From NCBI RefSeq assembly GCF_002407065.1, contig NZ_CP023564.1, forward strand, positions 3,596,001-3,660,000: a stretch of 64,000 nt of DNA, given 5' to 3'. Both the position numbers and the translations under genes were made by a program. The DNA comes from Brachybacterium ginsengisoli (lineage in GTDB: Bacteria > Actinomycetota > Actinomycetes > Actinomycetales > Dermabacteraceae). Below are positions 15,092-22,636 of this stretch, piece after piece. Numbering within the stretch: the first letter of the stretch is position 1; the number at the start of each line of letters is the position of its first letter. The notes below the pieces were generated by a model, which searched no databases, was not told the origin of the DNA, and saw only the letters and a list, made by a program, of their open reading frames with translations.

Positions 15092-18000
15092 ATGCGAATC
15101 CTCCGTGCACTCCTCACCCTGCTGTCCACCGCCCTGAGCGCCGCCCTCGGCGGCGTGCAGCGCGCCCTGGGCGCGACCGGCCGCGCAGCGGCCGCCGTCG
15201 GCCGAGGCTCCCTCGCCCTGCTCCCCGGGGAGTGGAAGAAGCCGATCGCCGCGCTCTTCGTCACCGGCCTCGCCCTGGTCCCGCTGATCTACTCCGGGAA
15301 CATGACCTGGTCGTTCCTCGACCCCAGCAACAACCTCGACCAGATCACCGCCGCCGTGGTGAACGAGGACGAGGGCGCCGTGGCCACCTCGCCGAACGGG
15401 GACCGGACCGATCTGGACGTCGGCGCGGACTTCACCGACACCCTGCTCGACATGGACAAGCAGAACGTCTACCGCTTCGTCGAGGTCTCCCCCGCCGAGG
15501 CGGAGCGCGGCCTGGCCGACGGCACCTACGGCGCGAGCATCGAGATCCCCTCGAACTTCTCCGCCGACATCGCCTCCCTCGGCGGGGACGCCGAGCAGGC
15601 CGCCCCCGCCCTGCTGACCGTCACCACCGACGACACCGTGAACTACGTGGGCGGCAACTTCACCAAGTCCGTCGGCACGGCGCTGACCGACGCGCTGCGC
15701 GGCAACGTGCTCGAGGAGTACCTCGGGAAGGTCTACGTGGGCTTCACGACCATCCACGACGGCCTCGTCGACGCCTCCGACGGCTCCGGCCAGCTCGCCG
15801 ACGGCTCCGCAACCCTGCACGACGGCACCGGCGACCTGGTCGACGGCACCACGCGCCTCGAGGACGGCACCGGACAGCTCGCCGACGGCAGCGCCCAGCT
15901 CGCGAGCGGCGCGGACACCCTCCACCAGGGCTCGCTCGACCTGGTGGTGGGCCTCGATCAGCTCACCGCCGGCGCCGTCACCCTGCACGACGGCGCCGCG
16001 ACGCTCGACACCGGCGCCCAGGAGCTCAGCGGGGGCCTGGTGACCCTCGACGAGAACGGGAAGCCGCTGGTGGTCGGCGCCGAGGATCTCGCCACCGGCA
16101 CCGGGCAGCTCGCCACGGGCGCCGGGGATCTCGCCACCGGCGCCGGACAGGTCGCCGAGGGCACCCAGCAGCTCGACGAGACCATCACCACCGCCCAGCA
16201 GCGGGCGGAGGAGCTCGGGGTGACCGAGGAGGGCGTGCAGCGCACCAGCGAGGACCTGGTCACCGCGATCGACGCCCTCGAGAAGGGCGCCTCCGACCTG
16301 CCCGACCAGCTCGCAGGTCCGACCACCTCCGCCGGCACCCTCGCCGAGACCGCCGGCGGCCTCGACGACACCACGACCACCCTGGAGCAGACCGCCCAGG
16401 ACCTCGACACGGCCACCGCGGACCGCGGCGAGGACGCCCGCACCCTGCGCGACGGCGCGAGCACGATCTCCGAGGACGTCACCGCGCTGGACCAGGACGT
16501 GCAGGGCGCCGCGGAGACCACCGGCACCGCCGCCGAGAGCGCGGCGACCGCCGAGGAGAGCACCCGCACCTACACCGAGCAGGTCGACGACCTCGCGGCG
16601 CGCTGCGCGGACTCCGGCGCGGACCCCTCCTTCTGCGAGGAGCTCACGGCCGCCTCCGACACCTCCGAGCAGGTGCGCGGGGACACCGCCCAGGCCTCGA
16701 CCGACGCCGGCACGGCCGACGAGACCACCGGCGCGGCCGCCGAGACCTCCACCGGCATCGCCGACACCGCCACGGGCATGAGCGACTCCGCCGACTCGCT
16801 GGTCACCTACTTCGACGACCTCTCCGGCACCACCTCGACCCTCGCCGAGGACTCCGCCACCGTCGCGGACGCCGTCGGCCCGCTCGCCGAGAACGCCACC
16901 ACCCTGGACCAGGACCTCACCACCCTGCACGAGGACGCGGTCGCCGCGGTCCCCTCCGCCGAGTCGGGGCAGAGCGCCTCCGACCTGGCCGGGGAGCTCT
17001 CGGAGCAGGCCCGCACCGCGGCCGAGGCCCTGCCCGAGGCGTACTCCACCCTCCAGCAGGGCGCCGAGGACGTGCACCGCCTCAACACCGGCGCGCAGCA
17101 GGTCTCCACCGGGGCCGACCAGCTCGCCACCGCCACCGGCACCGCGAACACCGGCGCCGAGCAGCTCGCCGGCGGCGTCACCCGATACACCGACGGCGTG
17201 GGCCAGGCCCGCTCCGGCGCCGAGAAGCTCGCCGACGGCACCGGACAGGTCTCCGACGGCTCCGCCCAGCTGGCCGACGGCGCGGGCCGGGCCGACGCCG
17301 GCGCGCAGCAGCTCGCCGACGGCTCCGGCGACCTCGCCTCCGGCGCGGACGATCTCGCAGGCGGCGCGGCCGAGGTCGACGAGGGCGCGGGCGAGCTCGC
17401 CGACGGCGCCACCCAGCTCGACGACGGTGCCGGCGATCTCGCCGACGGCGCCACCGAGCTGCACGACGGCCTGGTCGACGCCGAGGGTCAGGTCCCCTCC
17501 TACACCGACGCCGAGTCCGACACGCTCTCCGAGGTGGCCTCCGACCCGGTGCAGATGAGCTTCGAGCGCGCGCACGGGCTGGGCCGCTTCGGCGAGGGCC
17601 TCGCCCCGCTGTTCCTCGCGATCAGCCTCTGGGTGGGCGGCATGGCGATCTTCCTGATGATGCCGCCGTTCTCCGCGCAGGCCGCCCGGCGAGGCGTCGG
17701 AGCCGTCCGGCTGCTCGCCGGCGGACTCGTCCCGGCGCTCCTGCTGGGCCTGGTCCAGACCGCCATCGCCGTGACCGCCCTGCACTACCTGGTGGGCGTG
17801 AGCATGGACGACCTGCCCCTGATGCTCGGCCTCGCGGGCCTGACCTCCGCCGTGTTCGTGGCGCTGAACCACGGCTTCGGCGCCCTGTTCGGGCCTGTCG
17901 GGAAGTTCGTGGCGCTGGTGCTGATCGCCCTGCAGATCTCCGGTGCCGGCGGCACCTATCCCACGAAGACGCTGCCGGAGTTCTTCCAGGTCATCCACCC

Positions 18001-18187
18001 CTACCTGCCGATGACCCATGCCGTGGACGCCTTCCGCGGCGCGATCGGCGGCGGCTGGATCGACCCGGCCGGGGATCTGCGCTGGCTGGTGGGCTGGCTC
18101 GTGCTCGGCCTCGCCCTGGGCCTCGCCGGGGCGATCGCCCAGCTGCGGCGGGCCTCCGCCGCGGAGCTGGGAGACGTGCCGGCCTGA
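15092..18187 (+). CDS. YhgE/Pip family large membrane protein
   Basis: A 1031-residue protein with one N-terminal membrane helix (about residues 50-70, IAALFVTGLALVPLIYSG), a very long extracellular stalk, and about five C-terminal helices from residue 840 in an ABC-2-permease-like domain. The N-terminal part (VVNEDEGAVATSPNG, SIEIPSNFSADIASL) is diagnostic of the YhgE/Pip family, which includes phage infection protein and the ESX-linked EsaA. The stalk holds dozens of GxxQLADGSAQLxxGA repeats, expected to form extended helices. ATG 15074 lies inside an operator, so 15092 is preferred. Function is unproven; surface secretion or phage receptor roles are known for relatives. Confidence 0.88.
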   Translation: MRILRALLTLLSTALSAALGGVQRALGATGRAAAAVGRGSLALLPGEWKKPIAALFVTGLALVPLIYSGNMTWSFLDPSNNLDQITAAVVNEDEGAVATSPNGDRTDLDVGADFTDTLLDMDKQNVYRFVEVSPAEAERGLADGTYGASIEIPSNFSADIASLGGDAEQAAPALLTVTTDDTVNYVGGNFTKSVGTALTDALRGNVLEEYLGKVYVGFTTIHDGLVDASDGSGQLADGSATLHDGTGDLVDGTTRLEDGTGQLADGSAQLASGADTLHQGSLDLVVGLDQLTAGAVTLHDGAATLDTGAQELSGGLVTLDENGKPLVVGAEDLATGTGQLATGAGDLATGAGQVAEGTQQLDETITTAQQRAEELGVTEEGVQRTSEDLVTAIDALEKGASDLPDQLAGPTTSAGTLAETAGGLDDTTTTLEQTAQDLDTATADRGEDARTLRDGASTISEDVTALDQDVQGAAETTGTAAESAATAEESTRTYTEQVDDLAARCADSGADPSFCEELTAASDTSEQVRGDTAQASTDAGTADETTGAAAETSTGIADTATGMSDSADSLVTYFDDLSGTTSTLAEDSATVADAVGPLAENATTLDQDLTTLHEDAVAAVPSAESGQSASDLAGELSEQARTAAEALPEAYSTLQQGAEDVHRLNTGAQQVSTGADQLATATGTANTGAEQLAGGVTRYTDGVGQARSGAEKLADGTGQVSDGSAQLADGAGRADAGAQQLADGSGDLASGADDLAGGAAEVDEGAGELADGATQLDDGAGDLADGATELHDGLVDAEGQVPSYTDAESDTLSEVASDPVQMSFERAHGLGRFGEGLAPLFLAISLWVGGMAIFLMMPPFSAQAARRGVGAVRLLAGGLVPALLLGLVQTAIAVTALHYLVGVSMDDLPLMLGLAGLTSAVFVALNHGFGALFGPVGKFVALVLIALQISGAGGTYPTKTLPEFFQVIHPYLPMTHAVDAFRGAIGGGWIDPAGDLRWLVGWLVLGLALGLAGAIAQLRRASAAELGDVPA

Positions 18188-18203
18188 GCCCGCGGGGCGC
18201 TGG

Positions 18204-18297
18204 CCCAGCACCCGGAACCCAGCACCCAGCACCAGGCACCCAGCACCCAGCACCCAGCACCCAGCACCCAGCACCCAGCACCCAGCACCCAGCACCG
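18204..18297. repeat. Heptanucleotide tandem repeat (CCCAGCA)n
   Basis: About 13 copies of the 7-mer CCCAGCA, the first few imperfect, in the gap between the Pip gene and the first 72-bp palindromic element. No gene is credible here. Confidence 0.9.
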
Positions 18298-18340
18298 TTC
18301 CACAGCCTCGCCTCCGGCCGCGTTCCTCCGCCCGGGCGTG

Positions 18341-18412
18341 GTCGGGTACTGGCGTCAGGGCGATGTGTATGCCCATGACGCCGTACTCATCGCTCCTGGT
18401 CCCGTAGCCGAC
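18341..18412 (-). repeat. 72-bp palindromic element, copy A (inverted)
   Basis: Starts GTCGGGTACTGGCG and ends CCGTAGCCGAC, with partly complementary ends; the pairing extends outward to GTGGTCGG/CCGACCAC (18338-18415). By base-by-base comparison it matches the minus strand of copy D at 55 of 72 positions, against 47 for the plus strand, so it is inverted relative to copies B, C and D. It lies upstream of the broken AbiEi-DUF559 gene. Confidence 0.8.
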
Positions 18413-18509
18413 CACAAGCGGGTGGGGACGGGTCCTCCTCTGGACCGGTTCGTCCACAGCGCGGACCTGACTGCGACACGGTCGGCGCCTACTGCCCTGT
18501 ACTGCCGGG

Positions 18510-19460
18510 ATGAAGATCCCTCGCATCGTCCACAGGGCCGATCTCCCTGCGCTCGGCATCGACGACGCCGAGCGTCGGCGCCTCCTCCGCGCGGGACGGA
18601 TGACGCGAGCGGGCGTCTGGTACGTCACCGTCGATGTGCCGGCGGACCTCGTATCCCTGTTGACCGAGGGAGTTCGACCCAGCTGCGTCACCGCCGCCGA
18701 GCATCACGGGCTCTGGGTGCCCCTGCACGAGGGCGTCCACGTGTATCGCCCGCGCGGGCTCGGCACCGCCGGTACCGCGTCGGGCCGTGCGGATCCGAGC
18801 GCCCGGCGCTCGACATCCGCCTCCGGCATCCCGATCCTCGATCCGGGCCTCGTCCCGCCCGCCCCGGTCCTCGGCGCCCACGTCCCCGGCCCCACTGGCA
18901 CTGGGTCGGGCCTGGTGGAGCATGGGTCGGAGATGCGCTCATGGCCCGACCGGGACCCGATCGCCGATCTGCCCCTGGCGCTCGCCCAAGCGGCGCGGTG
19001 CCTGCCGGTGCGGGACACCGCGATCCTGCTCGAATCGGCGCTGAACCTGCGGAAGATGACCATGGCCGCGGTGCGCCGGCTGCTCGCCTCGCTGCCCTGC
19101 GCCCTCCGCGCCCAGTTCGCACGAGTCAGCCCGATGGCCGAATCGGGGACGGAGACGGCGGTGAGGTGGTGACTGGAATCGCTGCACGTGCCGGTCAGCC
19201 CGCAGGTGAGCATCCCGGGCGTGGGCCGCGTGGACCTCAAGCTCGGCACGAGCTGGATCATCGAATGCGACAGCGCGAGCTTCCACGACGACCCCGCCCA
19301 GTACCACCGGGATCGCGCTCGTGACCTGCGGCTGCAAGCTCGGCGCTACATGGTCACGCGGCTCACCTGGGAACAGGTCTTCCTCGACTGGGAGGCGACC
19401 TCGACGCAGCTGCTCACCATCCTCCGCCGCCGCGATCACCGCCGCCCGCTGGCGGGATGA
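18510..19460 (+). pseudogene. AbiEi/DUF559 protein interrupted by an in-frame TGA
   Basis: Read through, this frame gives 316 residues: an N-terminal AbiEi antitoxin-like region (DDAERRRLLRAGRMTRAGVWY, then CVTAAEHHGLWVPL) and a C-terminal DUF559 domain, a Vsr/PD-(D/E)XK-like nuclease fold (GVGRVDLKLGTSWIIECDSA with the D and E-x-D residues). A single TGA at 19170-19172 splits it. The reading frame is unchanged before and after, and family relatives have an Arg-Leu-Glu-Ser-Leu type continuation there, so a CGA to TGA change is likely. Inverted 72-bp elements flank it. It may be a dead remnant, or the first 220 residues may still be made. RNA-level or editing rescue is not supported. Confidence 0.75.
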
Positions 19461-19462
19461 TG

Positions 19463-19534
19463 GTCGACAAGTGGCGCGTGCGCGACATGTACGGCGATAT
19501 CGGCATAGCCATCGCCCTGGCGCCAGTACTCGAC
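19463..19534 (+). repeat. 72-bp palindromic element, copy B
   Basis: Begins two bases after the DUF559 stop codon. Ends are GTCGACAAGTGGCGC and GCGCCAGTACTCGAC, complementary at 12 of 15 positions. It matches copy D at 54 of 72 positions in direct orientation, so it is inverted relative to copy A across the gene. Confidence 0.85.
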
Positions 19535-19554
19535 CATGTCGGGCTGAGGCCAGG

Positions 19555-19728
19555 CAGGTCAGCAGGTCAGCAGGTCAGCAGGTCAGCAGGTCAGCAGGTC
19601 AGCACGTCAGCAGGTCAGCACGTCAGCACGCCGGGCAGGTCAGCAGGCCGGGCAGGCCGGGCAGGCCGGGCAGGTCAGCAGGCCGGGCAGGCCGGGCAGG
19701 CCGGGCAGGCCGGGCACGTCAGCACGGT
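19555..19728. repeat. Mixed tandem repeat array (8-mer and 9-mer units)
   Basis: Copies of AGGTCAGC (some AcGTCAGC) grade into blocks of the 9-mer AGGCCGGGC, with the two units interleaved. It starts 20 bases after copy B and ends about 20 bases before the UDP-glucose dehydrogenase stop codon. Units touch directly with no unique spacers, so this is not a CRISPR. Confidence 0.9.
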
Positions 19729-19748
19729 CCGGACTGCCGCGCCCTCGC

Positions 19749-21107
19749 TCAGGCGGGCAGGAGGTGCTCCGCCCCGGCGGTGGCGGCGCGGCCGAGGGAG
19801 CGGATCTCCCAGCCGGCCCGCCGCCACTGCTGGGGGTCCAGCACGTTGCGGCCGTCGAGGAGGCGCGGCACGGCGACCAGCTCGGCGGCGCGGCGGGGGT
19901 CGAGGTCCCGGTACTCGCGCCACTCGGTGAGCAGCACGGTCAGCTCCGCCCCGGCCAGCGCGGTCTCGAGGTCCGGCTCGACGGCCAGCCCCGGCACCCG
20001 CATCGCGGCGTTCGCGAGGGCCTGCGGGTCCGTGACCCGCACGTCGGCCCCGGCCTGCAGGAGCCGGTCGGCCACGTCGAGAGCCGGGGAGTCGCGCACG
20101 TCGTCGCTGTCGGGCTTGAAGGCGGCGCCGAGCACGGTGATCCGTCGGCCTCGGAGGTCGCCGAGCATCTCGCGGGCGAGCTCGACGGCGCGCACCCGTC
20201 GGCGCTCGTTGACCGCGTCGACCTCGCGCAGGAAGCCGAGCGCCTCCCCCACCCCGTGCTCCTCGGCGCTCGCGACGAAGGCGCGGATGTCCTTGGGCAG
20301 GCAGCCGCCGCCGAAGCCGACCCCGGCGCGCAGGAACTTCGCGCCGATGCGGTCGTCCATGCCGATCGCGCGGGCCACGTCGGTGACGTCCCCGCCGACG
20401 GTCTCGCAGATCTCGGCGATGGCGTTGATGAACGAGATCTTGGTGGCGAGGAAGGCGTTGGCGGAGACCTTGACCAGCTCGGCCGTCTCGTACCCCATGA
20501 CCAGGCGCGGGATCTCGGCATCCAGTAGCGGGGCGTAGACGGCGTCGAGCCGACGCACCGCCTCGTCGGCCGTGGGGGTGCCGGGCTCGCTGACCCCGTA
20601 GACCAGGCGGTCCGGAGCGAGGGTGTCCTGGACGGCGAAGCCCTCGCGCAGGAACTCGGGGTTCCACATCAGGTGCACGCCGGGGAGCCGCTCGACGCGG
20701 TCCGCGAGCAGTCGGGCGGTGCCGGCGGGGACGGTGGACTTGCCGACGACGAGGGTCGGCGCACCGGCGCGGGCGGGCAGCACCTCGCCGAGCGAAGCCA
20801 TCGCGGCGTGGAGGTGGCTGAGGTCCGCGCCGAAGCCGTCCTTGCGCTGCGGGGTGCCGAGCCCCAGGAAGTGCACCTCGGCGGCGGCGAGGTCGGCGTA
20901 GTCGGTGGTGAAGCGGAGACGCCCGGAGGCCAGACCCCGTCGGAGGATCTCCTCGAAGCCGGGTTCGTGGAAGGGGGCGTGGCCGGCCTGCAGGGCGGTG
21001 ACCCGCTGCTCGTCGACGTCGAGACCGATGACGTCGTGGCCGATCTCGGCCATCGCCGCCGCGTGCACGGCCCCGAGGTACCCCACTCCGATGACGGAGA
21101 TGATCAT
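19749..21107 (-). CDS. UDP-glucose 6-dehydrogenase family protein
   Basis: A 452-residue NAD-dependent dehydrogenase of the UDP-glucose/GDP-mannose family, which oxidises the sugar nucleotide twice to the uronic acid. The N-terminal Rossmann site is VIGVGYLG, the central ETAELVKVSANAFLATKISFIN helix is diagnostic, and the catalytic Cys269 is in GGGCLPKD. The C-terminal domain (LGAAFKPDSDDVRDSP) is complete. The start MIISVIG has GGGAG upstream on the minus strand. It could provide UDP-glucuronate for cell wall or capsule; it stands alone, so its product's use is not shown. Confidence 0.9.
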   Translation of the reverse strand: MIISVIGVGYLGAVHAAAMAEIGHDVIGLDVDEQRVTALQAGHAPFHEPGFEEILRRGLASGRLRFTTDYADLAAAEVHFLGLGTPQRKDGFGADLSHLHAAMASLGEVLPARAGAPTLVVGKSTVPAGTARLLADRVERLPGVHLMWNPEFLREGFAVQDTLAPDRLVYGVSEPGTPTADEAVRRLDAVYAPLLDAEIPRLVMGYETAELVKVSANAFLATKISFINAIAEICETVGGDVTDVARAIGMDDRIGAKFLRAGVGFGGGCLPKDIRAFVASAEEHGVGEALGFLREVDAVNERRRVRAVELAREMLGDLRGRRITVLGAAFKPDSDDVRDSPALDVADRLLQAGADVRVTDPQALANAAMRVPGLAVEPDLETALAGAELTVLLTEWREYRDLDPRRAAELVAVPRLLDGRNVLDPQQWRRAGWEIRSLGRAATAGAEHLLPA

Positions 21108-21341
21108 ATGGACGCTCCCTCCCGCATCGGGCCCGGTGCCGGGCCTCTCCTGCACCGTGACAGGCGCAGGTGACGATGAGGTGTCGCCGCGATGTAAGTC
21201 AGGAGAGGAGTGGGCGACCTCGGGGCACTGCGCCGCGAGCGAACGGCACCGACCTGCCCTGTCCGCCGGACGCAGCGCGCAGTACAGTTTTCAAGCATGC
21301 CGACGGGGTTCGTCGGCCCCGCACCCCGTACGGAGGATCCG

Positions 21342-22052
21342 ATGACCGACGCCCCGCAGATCGAGACGACCAGCTCCACCGAGCCGCTGATCACCGTGGA
21401 CGTCTGGACGGACGTGGTGTGCCCGTGGTGCTACATCGGCGAGTCCCGCCTGCACGACGCGATCGAGGCGGAGGGCCTCACCGGGCAGGTGCATCTGCGC
21501 GCGCACTCCTTCGAGCTGGACCCCACCTCCCCCGTCGAGACGACGAAGGACAACGTCGAGCACCTGGTCAGCGCCAAGGGCCTGCCGCGCGAACAGGTCG
21601 AGCAGATGGAGTCGCAGATCCAGGAGATGGCGCGCGAGCTGGGCCGCGAGTACGTCACCGGGCGGCCGATGGCGAACACCCGCGGCGTGCACCGGGTGAT
21701 GCAGGCGATCGGCGAGGCGCACGGTGTCGACGCGGCGACCGCCTTCTTCATGGAGCTCCAGCGCGGCTACTTCACCGGCACCGCGAACCCCTTCGAGACC
21801 GAGGCCGTGATCGCCCGCGCCGTCGAGGCGGGCCTGGACGAGGAGGTCGCCCGGGCCGCCCATCGCGGGGACAGCCACGACGACCTGGTCGAGTCGGAGG
21901 TGCGCGAGGCGGCCTCGATGGGTGCCCGCGGCGTGCCGTTCTTCCTGTTCAACGACAAGTACACGGCCCCCGGCGCACTGCCGCTGGAGGCCTTCCAGCA
22001 GGCCCTGCGGCAGATCGCCGACGAGGCACGCGCCGAGCGGGCCGAGGCATGA
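21342..22052 (+). CDS. DsbA family oxidoreductase (FrnE-like)
   Basis: A 236-residue cytoplasmic thioredoxin-fold protein with the redox motif CPWC (Cys27, Cys30) and the family's VWTDVVCPWCYIGESRL start, RGVHRVMQAI helical insert and GVPFFLFNDKYTAPGA cis-proline segment. FrnE-type proteins act as disulfide oxidoreductases. GGAGG ten bases upstream supports ATG 21342. An in-frame ATG at 21297, eight bases after TACAGT, would add 15 residues through a leaderless start. Its stop overlaps the next small ORF by four bases. Confidence 0.88.
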   Translation: MTDAPQIETTSSTEPLITVDVWTDVVCPWCYIGESRLHDAIEAEGLTGQVHLRAHSFELDPTSPVETTKDNVEHLVSAKGLPREQVEQMESQIQEMARELGREYVTGRPMANTRGVHRVMQAIGEAHGVDAATAFFMELQRGYFTGTANPFETEAVIARAVEAGLDEEVARAAHRGDSHDDLVESEVREAASMGARGVPFFLFNDKYTAPGALPLEAFQQALRQIADEARAERAEA

Positions 22053-22225
22053 GCGCGGCCGAGCCGGCGCGAGGCGGGGACGATGCGGTGAGCGTCGACT
22101 CGGTCGCGGCCGACGGGGCTGCGGCAGCGGTGCCCGGTCCGGCGCCGCTGACCTCGCTCAGCACACTGCTGGGCGGGAGCTTCGAGGGCGGCGCGGCCTG
22201 CGCGGCCGACGGCACCTGCGGCTGA
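22049..22225 (+). CDS. Small Cys-tailed protein coupled to the DsbA gene
   Basis: A 58-residue ORF starting in an ATGA overlap with the DsbA stop. It is low in complexity (Ala, Gly, Ser, Asp) and ends GGAACAADGTCG, with Cys51 and Cys57 around a DG pair. From memory, many FrnE-type proteins end in a similar C-x-x-D-G-x-C tail fused to the enzyme. Here it is in the -1 frame relative to the enzyme, so it could be a separate small redox peptide, a frameshifted tail, or the product of -1 frameshifting. No function is proposed. Confidence 0.5.
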   Translation: MSAAEPARGGDDAVSVDSVAADGAAAAVPGPAPLTSLSTLLGGSFEGGAACAADGTCG

Positions 22226-22322
22226 GCTGACCGCGGCGCGGATCGGGCCCTTGCGGCCGCAGACCCTGCTCGCGCCTGCCCGACTTCTTTGCGCCGGCCA
22301 GCCCCTCATCGCTCTCGCCACA

Positions 22323-22394
22323 GTCGGGTACTGGCGCAGGGGCGAGCACTACGGAGTTATTGGCATACGTATCGCCCAGGCGCCAGTAGTCGAC
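22323..22394 (+). repeat. 72-bp palindromic element, copy C
   Basis: The best-preserved palindrome: terminal 15-mers GTCGGGTACTGGCGC and GCGCCAGTAGTCGAC pair at 13 of 15 positions. It is identical to copy D at 62 of 72 positions, without gaps. Both strands can be read as 24 stop-free codons. Confidence 0.9.
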
Positions 22395-22488
22395 CGCCCC
22401 GGATGCTGAGCCGGGGCAGGTCGGGCCGGTCAGGGCCGAGCAGACAGGCGCCGGCCCGCCCATGCGCGATCCTGCCCCGCCAGACCTC

Positions 22489-22560
22489 GTCGAGCACTGG
22501 CGCAGGGGCGAGGACTACGGCGCTATCGGCATACGCGTCGCCCAGGCGCCAGCAGCCGAC
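22489..22560 (+). repeat. 72-bp palindromic element, copy D
   Basis: Starts GTCGAGCACTGGCGC and ends GCGCCAGCAGCCGAC; terminal pairing is 11 of 15. Same orientation as copies B and C. Confidence 0.9.
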
Positions 22561-22636
22561 GAATGGCGAGGCCAAGCCGAGCAGGGCCTCGCAGGGCAGC
22601 GCCGGATCGCGGCCCTGCCGTGCCGCTCCCGGCCGC

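Larger units (their letters stand above)
22226..22636. other. Non-coding gap carrying two palindromic elements
   Basis: 411 bases between the small Cys-tailed ORF and the VOC gene. It contains copies C and D of the 72-bp element, 94 bp apart, in GC-rich DNA with short repeated words (GGGCAGG, GGGCC). No further gene or clear terminator is seen. Confidence 0.7.

Noticed and set aside
14783..18691. A 1302-residue open frame on the minus strand opposite the Pip gene
   Set aside because: It is Gly/Ala/Val/Leu/Arg-rich, has no domain, and mirrors the repetitive plus-strand gene; long antisense frames are expected at this GC content. The same applies to 2992-4890, 4512-6725 and 42896-45511 on the minus strand.
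19555..19728. CRISPR array
   Set aside because: Units are only 8-9 bp and abut directly, with no unique spacers and no cas genes.
22226..22322. Terminator after the DsbA and small Cys-tail genes
   Set aside because: Only short GC words are seen; no stem of convincing length before copy C. The palindromic elements themselves could terminate transcription, but this is unproven.
18341..22560. 24-codon frames in the 72-bp elements as independent microproteins
   Set aside because: No start codons with ribosome sites in a consistent place, and stop-free reading is partly forced by palindromy and high GC.
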